DNA of 64,000 bases from an uncultured Anaerolineaceae bacterium (GTDB lineage: Bacteria > Chloroflexota > Anaerolineae > Anaerolineales > Anaerolineaceae). Of this stretch, positions 25,503 to 34,664 are shown one piece after another (position 1 is the stretch's first letter; every line of letters begins with the position of its first letter). The stretch lies in assembly GCA_938020565.1 (NCBI GenBank), contig CALIHP010000002.1, positions 41,539 to 105,538 of the forward strand. Reading direction: 5' to 3'. The notes below the pieces were generated by a model. That model saw only the letters and a program-made list of their open reading frames with translations, was not told the DNA's origin and did no database searches. A program made the position numbers and the translations under genes.

Positions 25503-26750
25503 ATGATCATCAGGCGCGATCTCTATCTGGAAAAATTGATCGAAAGGAAAGGTAACGGTCTGATTAAAATCGTGACCGGGATCAGGCGCTGCGGGAAGTC
25601 GTTCCTTTTGAATAATCTATTTATTGAGCATCTTCGAACCGAGCGGGTTGACGACGCGCATATCATTCGCCTTTCGCTCGAAGGCGTTGCGAATCGGAAG
25701 TACCGCGATCCGGAGTTCAGCTATGCTTACGTGACGGAACGGATAAAAGATTCTCAAACGCACTATATTATTATCGACGAAGTTCAGCTGATGACCGATT
25801 TTGTCGAGGTGCTGAACGGTTTTTTGCAGCTTCAGAATGTCGACGTCTACGTAACCGGAAGTAATTCCAGATTTTTATCTTCGGATATCGTCACTGAATT
25901 CAGGGGGCGGGGCGACGTCGTTCGGCTGCATCCGCTCCGTTTCGCTGAATTCGCAACGGCGTACGCGGATCGGGAGGAGGCATGGGACGATTATTTTATC
26001 TATGGCGGACTCCCACAGGTTCTGACTTACCGTTCGAAAGAGAGTAAGGAAGCCTATCTTGCCGACCTGTTCGATACGGTTTACAAGCGGGACATGATCG
26101 ATCGGAATCGATTAAGAGGCGCGGAGAATCTTGATGAATTGTTGGACGTTCTTGCGTCTGGGGTCGGGTCGTTGACCAATCCGTCGAAGCTTGAGAAAAC
26201 GTTTCGGTCGGTGAAGAATTCAGCTTTTTCGAGGAGCGCGATCGATCGTTATATTTCCTGTCTGGAGGACGCGTTTATCGTTTCGAAAGCGCTGCGGTAT
26301 GACGTAAAAGGAAAGCGTTATATCGAAACGCCATATAAAGTTTATTTTGAAGACGTTGGATTACGGAACGCCCGGCTGAATTTCCGTCAGGTTGAAGAAA
26401 ACCACCTGATGGAGAATATTATTTTTAATGAATTGCGATGCCGTGGGTTCAGCGTTGACGTCGGGTTGGTCGAATCTTATTCAAAGAATGTCGATGGGCT
26501 GACGGTTCGGAAAACGCATGAGATCGATTTTGTCGTGAATCGGGGGAGCGAGCGGTACTATATCCAATCCGCTTACGAGATTCCGGATTCTGAAAAAATG
26601 GCGCAGGAAAAAGCGGCATTGAACCGGATCGGCGATTCTTTTAAGAAGATCATCGTCGTCCGCGATTACATGAAGCCGAGGATCGATGAAACCGGAATCG
26701 TCAGTGTCGGGTTGATTAATTTTTTACTGGACAATCGGATTCTGAGTTGA
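25503..26750 (+). CDS. AAA ATPase with DUF4143 (AAA_14 family), second copy
   Basis: 415 residues: Walker A TGIRRCGKSFLL (about 24-35), Walker B YIIIDEVQLM, sensor VDVYVTGSNSRFLSS, and a C-terminal nuclease-like core (HEIDFVVNRGSERYYIQSAYEI). It belongs to a different branch from the 23106 gene and is the intact relative of the 21207 pseudogene. It lies just outside the trmH fragment. The ATG at 25503 follows AAAAAGGAG. Composition is near that of the chromosome. Confidence 0.88.
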   Translation: MIIRRDLYLEKLIERKGNGLIKIVTGIRRCGKSFLLNNLFIEHLRTERVDDAHIIRLSLEGVANRKYRDPEFSYAYVTERIKDSQTHYIIIDEVQLMTDFVEVLNGFLQLQNVDVYVTGSNSRFLSSDIVTEFRGRGDVVRLHPLRFAEFATAYADREEAWDDYFIYGGLPQVLTYRSKESKEAYLADLFDTVYKRDMIDRNRLRGAENLDELLDVLASGVGSLTNPSKLEKTFRSVKNSAFSRSAIDRYISCLEDAFIVSKALRYDVKGKRYIETPYKVYFEDVGLRNARLNFRQVEENHLMENIIFNELRCRGFSVDVGLVESYSKNVDGLTVRKTHEIDFVVNRGSERYYIQSAYEIPDSEKMAQEKAALNRIGDSFKKIIVVRDYMKPRIDETGIVSVGLINFLLDNRILS

Positions 26751-26847
26751 CTGCGAAAAATGTGGAATCGGACGGGAAACAGTGAATTTCCGATTCATCG
26801 GTTAACGCGCTGGCCCTTTTTGAATCAGACGTAGATGGAGGCAGCAA

Positions 26848-27348
26848 ATGCCGCAGATGAACAAAGGCGGAAAATTTATTTTCGGGATTTCCCTGATCCA
26901 TTCTGACGGGGCGGTTTTACTGCCGGCGCAGGCGGTTGAAGAATATGCGATCGCTAAAGAGGGCAGGGTTATTCTTCTTTCAGGCAGCAAAAGCACAGGC
27001 GGTTTTTGCGTGACACGGAAAGGATTGCTTGAAAAGTCGCGGCTGAGCCATATTCTCAGTGAAAACCCTGCTCTAAGCAGTTATGAAATCAATGAAGGGG
27101 AGTTTATTAAGTATAAAGGCCGTTATTATTGCTGGAAGAGGATCGACACGAGCGGAAGACTTCAATTGGATGACGAAATATTGGGATTCCTTCATCTTAA
27201 GCCGGGAATGCGGCTGCTGTCGATTCGAAGCAGCGATATCGCGTTTACGATGGGGGCAAAGGGGCCTCTGATCGAGAAATCTCAGCGCTATTCAGGGTTT
27301 ATTCCGTTATACGATCTGGATCAGCAAGATCCTGGACTGTATTTTTGA
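26848..27348 (+). CDS. Unknown protein, full-length copy of a duplicated gene
   Basis: 166 residues, no family I can name. The chain looks beta-rich: GKFIFGISL, AVLLPAQAVEEY, EGRVILLSGSKSTGGFCVT, then a C-terminal LKPGMRLLSIRSSDIAFTMG. The last segment resembles an AbrB-like swapped hairpin but is not diagnostic. GGAGG precedes the ATG. Bases 26932-27174 recur almost perfectly at 29225-29467, while the first ~25 codons of the two copies differ more. The 3' third exists only here. Confidence 0.6.
   Translation: MPQMNKGGKFIFGISLIHSDGAVLLPAQAVEEYAIAKEGRVILLSGSKSTGGFCVTRKGLLEKSRLSHILSENPALSSYEINEGEFIKYKGRYYCWKRIDTSGRLQLDDEILGFLHLKPGMRLLSIRSSDIAFTMGAKGPLIEKSQRYSGFIPLYDLDQQDPGLYF
26932..27174. repeat. 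243-bp direct repeat, left copy
   Basis: Identical to 29225-29467 except for one base (ACG/ATG codon near 27149) and in the same orientation. The two copies flank the AbiE genes. Confidence 0.93.
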
Positions 27349-27474
27349 CCCCGTTTTATCAAAAATCAGGGTGATCTTCGCTCCGTCACGAATTTGATTC
27401 TCGGTTTTATATGCAGCCTTCGCCAGAATATTGTTTCTTTCAAGTCGGATTTATTGCAGCTTTTTTAGCGGTTT

Positions 27475-28371
27475 TTATTTCCAGATTTGTTTTTCAGCAG
27501 ACCAATTCATATCGAAAGCAGCTTGTTCCATAACCGCATTGTATGGCCCGGCCAAAAACTCTTTTATCCTCCTCAGTACCGGATCATAGTCTTCAGTCTT
27601 TGTACCCATCTTGCGGCGGAATGCATCCCATTTCCTCTGCATAGCGTTGTCGCTGCCGAAGGTCATGACCTGCTCGAACTGCTCTGCCGTGAACCGATGC
27701 CCGCGGTTTTCAAAGGTTCTTTTCAGCGCCTCCGTCAGCGTTGCTCCGTCGAAATCGAACTTGGCTGCGAGGTAATATATGTCGTAATAATCCTTCATCC
27801 GGCTTGAGAACTCCATCAGAGAAAGGATAGCGTCGAGCTTTTCGGCAACGGTTGTTTCCAGCGAATAGGTGTTGACCGTCGGGGCTTCAAAATTGTCAAG
27901 CTGCGTCGGAATCTTCCGTTTTTCCTGCTTCGGGACGATGACGTCGCCGACACCGAAATCAATACCGAAAGGGGTTTTCGTGTTTTTGATCCTTGCCACA
28001 AGGGAAGCGCCGATACCAGCGTATTTCTTTGCTGCCGCGATAGGAGCTACACCCTTGATCTCAAAGGAAATGAAATCATTACCGGTGTCGGCTGCGATGA
28101 TTTCTTTCAGCATCGATTTGATCTCTTCGGGCGTGTTGGGAAGTTTTCTGAGCAGAAAATCGACATCAATGGTAACGCGACTGTCAAAATCCGTAAGGGC
28201 GTAGATGAACAGGCCACCTTTCAGGATGAGGTTTTCTGCATATTTTGATTTTTCCAAACGCCGCAGAAACTCCTCCTGACAAAAGAGCTGCAAGCAAAGC
28301 TGATCGCTTCTGCCGCTTTCCTTTGCTTTGTTTTTCAGCCGTGCAAGCACGGACGCAGCCATATCAGCCAT
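27475..28371 (-). CDS. abiEii: AbiEii-type nucleotidyltransferase toxin
   Basis: 298 residues. The nucleotidyltransferase core has LILKGGLFIYAL followed by RVTIDVDFLLR, the DxD metal site. The downstream block AEKLDAILSL with RMKDYYDIYYL is the second family signature. AbiEii halts growth when its antitoxin is limiting, aborting phage infection (type IV toxin-antitoxin). It overlaps the antitoxin gene by 8 bases. The gene is AT-richer than the chromosome, indicating transfer. The 126 bases to the previous gene hold nothing evident. Confidence 0.9.
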   Translation of the reverse strand: MADMAASVLARLKNKAKESGRSDQLCLQLFCQEEFLRRLEKSKYAENLILKGGLFIYALTDFDSRVTIDVDFLLRKLPNTPEEIKSMLKEIIAADTGNDFISFEIKGVAPIAAAKKYAGIGASLVARIKNTKTPFGIDFGVGDVIVPKQEKRKIPTQLDNFEAPTVNTYSLETTVAEKLDAILSLMEFSSRMKDYYDIYYLAAKFDFDGATLTEALKRTFENRGHRFTAEQFEQVMTFGSDNAMQRKWDAFRRKMGTKTEDYDPVLRRIKEFLAGPYNAVMEQAAFDMNWSAEKQIWK

Positions 28372-28996
28372 TGAGCAGCACCTCCATGACGTTTATCAGC
28401 TTTCGATAGACCTTCATATATTTTGCGTATTTTGAAAGATTAGCGAGATTTTTCTGCGGATCAGCAGCATAGGCGTTAACCGCTTTATTAAAAATCTCGT
28501 TATCCAGCTTGGTACGGTATTTGAAGCAATCACAGACCGTGCGTTCACGGTCATACACAGGAAGCGTTACGCCGTTAAATGTGCCGATTGTTTCTCCCAG
28601 GCGGTACAGATTATTCTGAATGTAATAGGCCTTTACCGGCACTTTTTTTCGTATCTCTTTCACTGTTCTGGAAAAAGAGCGAGAGACTGCAATGGTCCAT
28701 TCACGTGGTACGAAATCACTGTAACCGTAATAAAACAGCGCCGATTCCATACAGACGATGCCCCGGTTGAGCAGCCAAGAGAGAAGATACTCTTCCTTTG
28801 GTTCGTCCTGATTTGACAGTTTGTAGTATCCGTACCTGACGCGCTCGATATATCCCTGTTTACAAAGAGAATAAACGTCATGCTCTTTCAGTCCGGCGGC
28901 AACCAGATCGGAGGTCTTTAGAATTTCTTCGCCTGCGTTAAAGGCTCTGTTGATGATATCGTGCTTGTCCAAATGGCGCCAACTTTCTGCACGCAA
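28364..28996 (-). CDS. abiEi: AbiEi-type antitoxin
   Basis: About 200-210 residues. The N-terminal winged helix (EEILKTSDLVAAGLKEHDVYSLCKQG, seen as ~20-50, then YIERVRYGYYKL) binds the promoter. The C-terminal domain (VYDRERTVCDCFKYR) is the usual AbiEi antitoxin domain. It neutralises the adjacent AbiEii and represses the operon. The start is uncertain: TTG 28996 lies in the operator, and TTG 28972 (LDKHDIINRAF) is equally plausible. Confidence 0.88.
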   Translation of the reverse strand: MRAESWRHLDKHDIINRAFNAGEEILKTSDLVAAGLKEHDVYSLCKQGYIERVRYGYYKLSNQDEPKEEYLLSWLLNRGIVCMESALFYYGYSDFVPREWTIAVSRSFSRTVKEIRKKVPVKAYYIQNNLYRLGETIGTFNGVTLPVYDRERTVCDCFKYRTKLDNEIFNKAVNAYAADPQKNLANLSKYAKYMKVYRKLINVMEVLLNG

Positions 28997-29024
28997 TATT
29001 TGCGGTATGCGTGCAGAAATTATA
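28984..29024 (-). promoter_or_regulatory. abiE promoter and palindromic operator
   Basis: A perfect 12-bp inverted repeat, TTTCTGCACGCA (28984-28995) and TGCGTGCAGAAA (29008-29019), has a 12-base spacer. A minus-strand TATAAT (29019-29024) abuts the first arm, so the arms cover the transcription start. AbiEi antitoxins are known to autorepress by binding inverted repeats in their promoter. Confidence 0.8.
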
Positions 29025-29149
29025 ATTGGCTGTTGTAAAAAAGCAATACCTTTCTCATGCTGTTTTGAATTTTTGCGTGCGAATTTTGAATTCCAAGATG
29101 AAATTTAAGGTAAAATATTATGTATTTTGCTTATATTTTTAGTTTTCTG

Positions 29150-29569
29150 ATGAACAAAGGAGGAAAATTTATTTTCGGGATCTCCCTGATCCGTTCCGAC
29201 AGGGTTGTTTTACTTCCTGCCCAAGCGGTTGAAGAATATGCGATCGCTAAAGAGGGCAGGGTTATTCTTCTTTCAGGCAGCAAAAGCACAGGCGGTTTTT
29301 GCGTGACACGGAAAGGATTGCTTGAAAAGTCGCGGCTGAGCCATATTCTCAGTGAAAACCCTGCTCTAAGCAGTTATGAAATCAATGAAGGGGAGTTTAT
29401 TAAGTATAAAGGCCGTTATTATTGCTGGAAGAGGATCGACATGAGCGGAAGACTTCAATTGGATGACAAATTATATTGCAAATTCGCAGTCAGATTCGTC
29501 CCTTGTCGCTCCGGGATTCTGCGGCAGATAGTTTCTTTTGTATCTCAGTTCGTTATACAAATGGTATAA
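29150..29569 (+). pseudogene. Truncated second copy of the 26848 gene
   Basis: Residues 1-~105 match the 26848 protein; from 29468 the frame runs into unrelated sequence (KLYCKFAVRFV...) up to the relBE promoter. There is no clear ribosome-binding site before the ATG at 29150. Probably non-functional. Confidence 0.7.
29225..29467. repeat. 243-bp direct repeat, right copy
   Basis: Partner of 26932-27174, one mismatch. The copies are 2.3 kb apart, with the abiE pair between. Confidence 0.93.
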
Positions 29570-29570
29570 T
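29565..29570 (+). promoter_or_regulatory. relBE promoter -10
   Basis: Exact TATAAT preceded by TTGTAT (29539-29544) and ATACAA (29555-29560), a small inverted repeat at the -35/spacer that could be the RelB operator. AGAGAGGTG precedes the relB ATG. Confidence 0.5.
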
Positions 29571-29593
29571 GACAGCAGAAAGAGAGGTGCAGT

Positions 29594-29920
29594 ATGGCGA
29601 CAAAAAGTGCAAACGTCATCGCCCGGGTTGAACCGGAGATCAAGGAACGTGCGGAGGCGATTTTCAGTCAGATCGGGATCCCCGCATCAACGGCGATCAA
29701 CATGTTTTACCGGCAGGTCATTCTTCAGCGTGGGCTCCCGTTCCGTCCGGGCGTATCGGTCCAACGGCCGCTTTCTCGTGATGAAATGAGCGATGAGGAG
29801 TTCAACGCCCGGATGGAGGAGGGTTACCGTCAGGCGAAAGAGGGTTTGTCCGCTCCGGCAAAAGAAGTATTTGCTCGTATTCGAAAAGATTTGGCCCTTC
29901 CTGAAAATGAAAACATATGA
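29594..29920 (+). CDS. RelB/DinJ-family antitoxin
   Basis: 108 residues. The N-terminal ribbon-helix-helix (SANVIARVEPEIKERAEAIF then GIPASTAINMFYRQVI) is typical of DinJ/RelB. The C-terminal charged tail wraps the toxin. It binds and neutralises the RelE/ParE-like toxin encoded next and represses the operon. Its stop codon overlaps the toxin's start region by 14 bases. Confidence 0.88.
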   Translation: MATKSANVIARVEPEIKERAEAIFSQIGIPASTAINMFYRQVILQRGLPFRPGVSVQRPLSRDEMSDEEFNARMEEGYRQAKEGLSAPAKEVFARIRKDLALPENENI

Positions 29921-30239
29921 TGTTTGGGTTACTGAGTTTGCTGAAAAATCGATTCGGAAGATCGCAAAATATATGGCAAAGGAATTGATGAATTCTGAAG
30001 CGGCGATTTCTTTTCTGAATAACGTTTCAGAGGATATTTATTCTCTCAGGAGAATGCCCGGCCGATTTTCTCTGATCCCGGATGAACCCTGGCGCACGAA
30101 TGGACTCCGGCAGATGATCGTCAAACAGTATTATGTGTACTATTGGGTTGATGAAGATCATGGTATTGTTCATGTGACGGATGTTGTATCAATGCGGCGG
30201 GATCAATTAAAAGCAATCGAATCTATGCCATGGGTATAA
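29907..30239 (+). CDS. RelE/ParE-family toxin
   Basis: 110 residues. The beta-strand order and the segments VTEFAEKSIRKIAKYM, SLRRMPGRFSLIPDEP, and IVKQYYVYYWVDEDHGIVHV fit the RelE/ParE fold. The conserved Arg/Tyr-rich surface suggests an mRNA interferase or gyrase poison; which one is not determined. The ATG at 29907 is chosen for its overlap with the antitoxin end and because the fold starts here. Confidence 0.85.
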   Translation: MKTYDVWVTEFAEKSIRKIAKYMAKELMNSEAAISFLNNVSEDIYSLRRMPGRFSLIPDEPWRTNGLRQMIVKQYYVYYWVDEDHGIVHVTDVVSMRRDQLKAIESMPWV

Positions 30240-30435
30240 GAGCCATTTTCGCGATAAATCATGATCGTTAAAGATGCCGGAATGAGGAATGTGTTGTTTG
30301 GCTCCTCCCCCCTATTCCGATTCCGTCGGTTCCGCGCGAAGGGGACCGGCTTTTATGATAAAATGCAGAGGATAAGATAACGTTGGATCACGGGTCTCAG
30401 ATCCGTAATTTCTGAATCAGAAAGAGATTCCCTGC

Positions 30436-31389
30436 ATGACGAATCCGGAAATTTCGGTCATTATTCCTTTTCTCAATGAAGCTGAAAATATTCCAGAGCT
30501 GGTCGCGGCGATCGAAGCGTTCGCGCCGACGCTCCCGGTTCCGATCGAGGTCGTCTTCGTCGACGACGGGTCGACGGACGGGTCGGACGCGCTCCTGAGC
30601 TCGATTCCATTTCGGAATTTCAGCGCGCAGCTGGTCAGGCTGTCGCGGAATTTCGGGTCGCATCCGGCCGTTCGCGCCGGATTCAGCGTGGCGAAGGCGC
30701 CGAATTGCGTCTGGCTTGGCGCGGATTTACAGGAGCCGCTCGAAATTATCCGCCTCGGTTACGAAAAAATTCGCGAGGGCTTCGACCTCGTCTGCGTTCA
30801 AAAGCGTTCGGTCCGGGTTTCGGCGTCTGAAGAAACGTTCTCGCGGCTGTATTCGAAGCTGATCCGACGGTACGCGATCGCGGGTTATCCGGAGAAGGGC
30901 GTCAATACGATCTTTGTCGGGCGAAAGGTCAGGGAACAGCTCCTGCTGAACCCGGAATCGAATTCGAGCGTCGTGCTGCAGTGCCTCAGCATGGGGTACC
31001 GGCAGGCGGTTCTCAACGTCGATTATCTGGAACGGAAGCGCGGCGTTTCGAAATGGTCGTTTGGAAAGAAGCTGAAGCTGATGATCGATTCGTTCGTCGC
31101 GTTTTCGTACTTTCCGATTCGGATGGTTTCGGTTCTGGGCTTCCTTTTCGCGCTGATCGGCGGGTTGATCGCGCTGTACGTCGTTATCGTTAAAATCAGC
31201 GGTATCGCCGAGGTCACGCTCGGCTGGACGTCGCTGCTGTCGATCCTGATGATCGGGTTCGGGCTGACGAATATTTCGCTCGGGATTATCGCCGAGTATC
31301 TCTGGCGAACGCTCGACGCTTCGCGGAAACGGCCGCCATATTTGATAGATTCTATAGAAGATTTACGTCGTGAAGAGGGAAAATGCTGA
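30436..31389 (+). CDS. GT2-family glycosyltransferase with C-terminal membrane anchor
   Basis: 317 residues. The GT-A domain begins EISVIIPFLNEAENIPELV and has VVFVDDGSTDGS and the metal-binding region WLGADLQEP. Two C-terminal membrane helices (about 230-300) match the DPM1/ArnC/GtrB group, which loads a sugar onto polyprenyl phosphate. It heads the glycan cluster and overlaps the next gene by 7 bases. The 196-base gap upstream contains a short GC-rich imperfect repeat but no gene. Confidence 0.88.
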   Translation: MTNPEISVIIPFLNEAENIPELVAAIEAFAPTLPVPIEVVFVDDGSTDGSDALLSSIPFRNFSAQLVRLSRNFGSHPAVRAGFSVAKAPNCVWLGADLQEPLEIIRLGYEKIREGFDLVCVQKRSVRVSASEETFSRLYSKLIRRYAIAGYPEKGVNTIFVGRKVREQLLLNPESNSSVVLQCLSMGYRQAVLNVDYLERKRGVSKWSFGKKLKLMIDSFVAFSYFPIRMVSVLGFLFALIGGLIALYVVIVKISGIAEVTLGWTSLLSILMIGFGLTNISLGIIAEYLWRTLDASRKRPPYLIDSIEDLRREEGKC

Positions 31390-32375
31390 AAATAGCGCAT
31401 GTTGGGTATGGCTACTGGGGGACGAACGTTGTCCGCAACCTGGCGGCGTCGGGGAAAACGGAGCTTTGCGCGATTGTCGACGCGCGGCCGGAGCGGGTCG
31501 AAGCGGCGCGGAAGGCGTATCCGTCGGTTCCTCGGATCGGAACGGACGCGCGCGCGGTTTTAGACGATCCGGCGGTCGAGGCGGTTTCGCTCGCGATTCA
31601 GACGGAACCGTCGTTCGAGATGGCGAAAGCGATCCTGAACGCGGGAAAACATCTTTTTATCGAGAAGCCGATTGCGGAAAACGCCGAAAAAGCGGAGATT
31701 CTCGCCGAATTGGCGCTGAAAACCGGACGCGTCCTGCATATCGATCATTTGATGCTCTTTCATCCGATTATTCGTCGGATTAAGGACCTTTATGATTCGG
31801 GCGAGTTGGGGAAGCTGATTTATGTCGACGTTTCACGGATGAACCTGGGGCCGATCCGGAAGGACGTGAACGCGATGCTCGATCTGGCGGTTCATGACCT
31901 GGCAGTGATCGATTTCATTTCCGGCGGCGAAATCCCGTATCATGTCGAAGCGATCGGCGAGACGCATTATGGAAAGCAGGAGACGCTGACCTATCTGACG
32001 TTGAAATATCCGACGTTCCTGGCGCATGTGAAATCGAGCTGGATTTCGCCGATCAAGGAGCGGCGGACGATTTTTGGATGCGAAAAGAAGATGGTCATAT
32101 TTGACGACATGAAAACGGTCGATAAGCTGACGATTTACGATCAGGGGATCGTCGAGACCGGCGAGGAATACGGCGCGTACGAGTACAAAGCGCGGACCGG
32201 CGATATCACGATCCCTTACGTCGCGCAGCAGGACGCGCTCCGCAACAGTATCGAGCATTTTGCCGAGTGCGTCGGGGTGGGGCGCGAATCGATCGCGAAC
32301 GCGGCGCAGGGCGTCAAAATCGCGAGGATTTTAGACGAAGCGCGGCGGAAGCTGGACGCGACGCGGGCGTCATAG
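31383..32375 (+). CDS. Gfo/Idh/MocA-family NAD-dependent sugar oxidoreductase
   Basis: 330 residues. Rossmann start IAHVGYGYWGTNVVRNL, the family EKP motif (LFIEKPIAENAEKAEI, ~95-110) and the second-domain His region (LDLAVHDLAVIDFISGG). Followed by a DegT aminotransferase, it resembles the WbpB-WbpE pair, in which the oxidoreductase makes a 3-keto sugar for amination. No UDP-sugar 6-dehydrogenase is present in the window. Overlaps the GT2 gene. Confidence 0.87.
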   Translation: MLKIAHVGYGYWGTNVVRNLAASGKTELCAIVDARPERVEAARKAYPSVPRIGTDARAVLDDPAVEAVSLAIQTEPSFEMAKAILNAGKHLFIEKPIAENAEKAEILAELALKTGRVLHIDHLMLFHPIIRRIKDLYDSGELGKLIYVDVSRMNLGPIRKDVNAMLDLAVHDLAVIDFISGGEIPYHVEAIGETHYGKQETLTYLTLKYPTFLAHVKSSWISPIKERRTIFGCEKKMVIFDDMKTVDKLTIYDQGIVETGEEYGAYEYKARTGDITIPYVAQQDALRNSIEHFAECVGVGRESIANAAQGVKIARILDEARRKLDATRAS

Positions 32376-32387
32376 AGAGGATAGATC

Positions 32388-33614
32388 ATGCGGCAGATTC
32401 CGATCATGAAACCATATTTTACCGAGCGCGAGGCCGCGCTCGTCGCTGAAACGCTGGAAAGCGGCTGGGTCGCGCAGGGGCCGCGCGTCGCGGCGTTTGA
32501 AAAACAGGTCGCGGCTCATGAAGGCGTGGCTTATGGGATTGCAGCGACGAGCTGTACGACCGCGCTGCATCTTTTGATGGCCGCGATGGGGTTTGGGGCG
32601 GGCGACGACGTTCTCGTTCCGTCGTTTACCTTCGTCGCGACGCCGAATTCGGTTGCGTATACCGGCGCGGCAGTCGTTCTCGTCGACGTCGATCCGGCGA
32701 CGTTTAATCTTTCGGTCCCATGGCTCGAATCGTTCCTGGAAACGAATTATCGGGAAGCGGACGACGGGTTCCGGAACCGGAGGAGCGGGAACCGTTTAGC
32801 GGGAATCGTTCCGGTTAACCTGTTCGGCCTCTGCGCCGATATTCCGGCGGTGAACCGGATCGCGGCGCGGTACGGGATGAAGGTCGTTGAGGACAGCGCC
32901 TGCGCGTTGGGCGCGATGATTTCGGGAACGCACGAGGGCGGGTTCGGGAACCCGTCGGCGCTGAGTTTTCATCCGCGCAAGTCGATTACCACCGGCGAAG
33001 GCGGAATGATCCTGACCGATTCTGAAGAGCTCGCCGGAAAGCTTCGCCGCCTCCGCTCGCACGCGGCTTCTCTTTCGGAGACGCAGCGGCATCTCGCAAA
33101 GGGGTATCTCCTTCCGGAGTTCAACGAGCTTGGTTATAACTATCGAATGACCGACCTGCAGGCGGCGGTCGGAATCGCGCAGATGGAGAAGATCGACCTG
33201 ATTACGGAAGCGCGGCGGCGGATCGCGGCCCGGTACGACCGGCTGATCCCGGGGAGCGTTCCATGGCTGATTCCGCCGTTCGTCCCGGATGGGTATACGC
33301 ACGTGTACCAGACGTATTGCTGCCGCGTGAATCTGGCGGCTTTGGAGATGAAGACGGTCGAGGCGGGGAACGCGTTCCGGAACTGCGTCATGGAATTTCT
33401 TGAGACGAACGGTATCGCGACGCGTCAGGGGACGCACGCGACGCATACGCTGGGCGTGTACCGCGACCGCCGCGGGCCCGACGCGCCGGATCTTCCCGGT
33501 GCGTATGAATGCGACCGGCTGTCGATTGCGCTGCCGCTGTATGTTGAGCTGACAGAGGCGGATCAGGACTTTGTGATTGAGGAACTGATCCGGGCGGGGA
33601 AGGAGGCGTTATAA
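32388..33614 (+). CDS. DegT/DnrJ/EryC1-family sugar aminotransferase
   Basis: 408 residues. PLP fold with the Schiff-base Lys in SFHPRKSITTGEGGMI, the N-terminal block SGWVAQGPRVAAFE, and NYRMTDLQAAVGIAQM. It converts a keto-sugar nucleotide to the amino sugar with Glu as donor. It lies 12 bases after the oxidoreductase and 1 base before the epimerase gene. RBS AGAGAGGAT. Confidence 0.92.
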   Translation: MRQIPIMKPYFTEREAALVAETLESGWVAQGPRVAAFEKQVAAHEGVAYGIAATSCTTALHLLMAAMGFGAGDDVLVPSFTFVATPNSVAYTGAAVVLVDVDPATFNLSVPWLESFLETNYREADDGFRNRRSGNRLAGIVPVNLFGLCADIPAVNRIAARYGMKVVEDSACALGAMISGTHEGGFGNPSALSFHPRKSITTGEGGMILTDSEELAGKLRRLRSHAASLSETQRHLAKGYLLPEFNELGYNYRMTDLQAAVGIAQMEKIDLITEARRRIAARYDRLIPGSVPWLIPPFVPDGYTHVYQTYCCRVNLAALEMKTVEAGNAFRNCVMEFLETNGIATRQGTHATHTLGVYRDRRGPDAPDLPGAYECDRLSIALPLYVELTEADQDFVIEELIRAGKEAL

Positions 33615-33615
33615 A

Positions 33616-34581
33616 ATGGCGAGCGTAGTGGGAAAAAATATCCTGATCACCGGGGGCGCGGGGTTTATCGGGTCGCATTTAGCCGACGCGCTTCTTGAAC
33701 GTGGGGCGGGGAAGGTCGTCATCGTTGATAATTACTTCCTTGGAAAGACGGAGAACAACGCGCAGGCGCAGGCGAATTACGCGAATTTCAAGGCGTATCG
33801 CGACGACGCGCGCGATTTGGGGACGATGCGCGCCGTGATCGATACGGAGGGAATCGATGTCGTTTTCAATCTGGCGACGATCGCGCTGAATTATTCGTTT
33901 TTTAATCCATATACGGCGTATCAGGTCAACGTCGATATCGCTGAAACGCTGCTCAGGCTGCTGCGGGATGGGGCGTATCGGACGCTGATTCATTCGTCTT
34001 CGTCGGAAGCGTACGGGACGGCGCGGTATTCGCCGATGGACGAGGCGCATCCGCTCGATCCGACGACGCCATACGCGGCTGGGAAGGCGGCTGCGGACCT
34101 GATGATCCAGGCGTTCTATAAGGTATACGGTCTGGACGTCGCGATCGTCCGTCCGTTTAATAATTATGGCCCGCGTCAGAACGATCAGGCGCTGGCGGCG
34201 ATTATTCCGCTGACGGCGCGGCGGATCCTGACCGGGGAGAAACCGGTTCTCGAAGGCACGGGCGAGCAGACGCGCGATTTTATTTTCGTTAAGGACACGG
34301 CGCGGGCGTTCGTCATGGCGTATGAAAGCGAGGCAACGCGCGGACGGATCATCAATTTAGGATCGGGAAAGGAAATTTCGATGAAACGGCTCGTCGAGCT
34401 GATCGCCGGGTATTTTGGCTATGACGGCGGAATCGAGTACCGTCCGGCGCGTCCGGCCGACGTTTCCCGCCTCTGTGCGTCGGCGGCGCTGGCGAAGGAG
34501 CTGATCGGGTTTGAGCCGGCGGTTGGCTTTGAGCGCGGATTGGAAGAAACGCTCGACTGGTATCGCGGGAAGTATCTTTAA
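33616..34581 (+). CDS. NAD-dependent sugar epimerase/dehydratase
   Basis: 321 residues of the extended SDR fold: ITGGAGFIGSHLADAL (NAD binding), the Ser in HSSSSEAYG, and the YxxxK pair in PYAAGKAAAD; PFNNYGPRQNDQ is typical of dTDP-glucose 4,6-dehydratase and UDP-sugar epimerases. It supplies a modified nucleotide sugar for the cluster. The exact reaction cannot be read from the sequence. Confidence 0.88.
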   Translation: MASVVGKNILITGGAGFIGSHLADALLERGAGKVVIVDNYFLGKTENNAQAQANYANFKAYRDDARDLGTMRAVIDTEGIDVVFNLATIALNYSFFNPYTAYQVNVDIAETLLRLLRDGAYRTLIHSSSSEAYGTARYSPMDEAHPLDPTTPYAAGKAAADLMIQAFYKVYGLDVAIVRPFNNYGPRQNDQALAAIIPLTARRILTGEKPVLEGTGEQTRDFIFVKDTARAFVMAYESEATRGRIINLGSGKEISMKRLVELIAGYFGYDGGIEYRPARPADVSRLCASAALAKELIGFEPAVGFERGLEETLDWYRGKYL

Positions 34582-34664
34582 TCGCTTGAATCGCTTGCGG
34601 GCTGATGCCGGAAAGACGCCGCGCCTGAATAAAAGCGGGTGATTCCGGAGAAGAGCTTAGTGAA

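Noticed and set aside
26766..26795. Inverted repeat AATCGGA/TCCGATT after the second DUF4143 gene as a terminator
   Set aside because: The stem is short with a long loop and no T tract follows.
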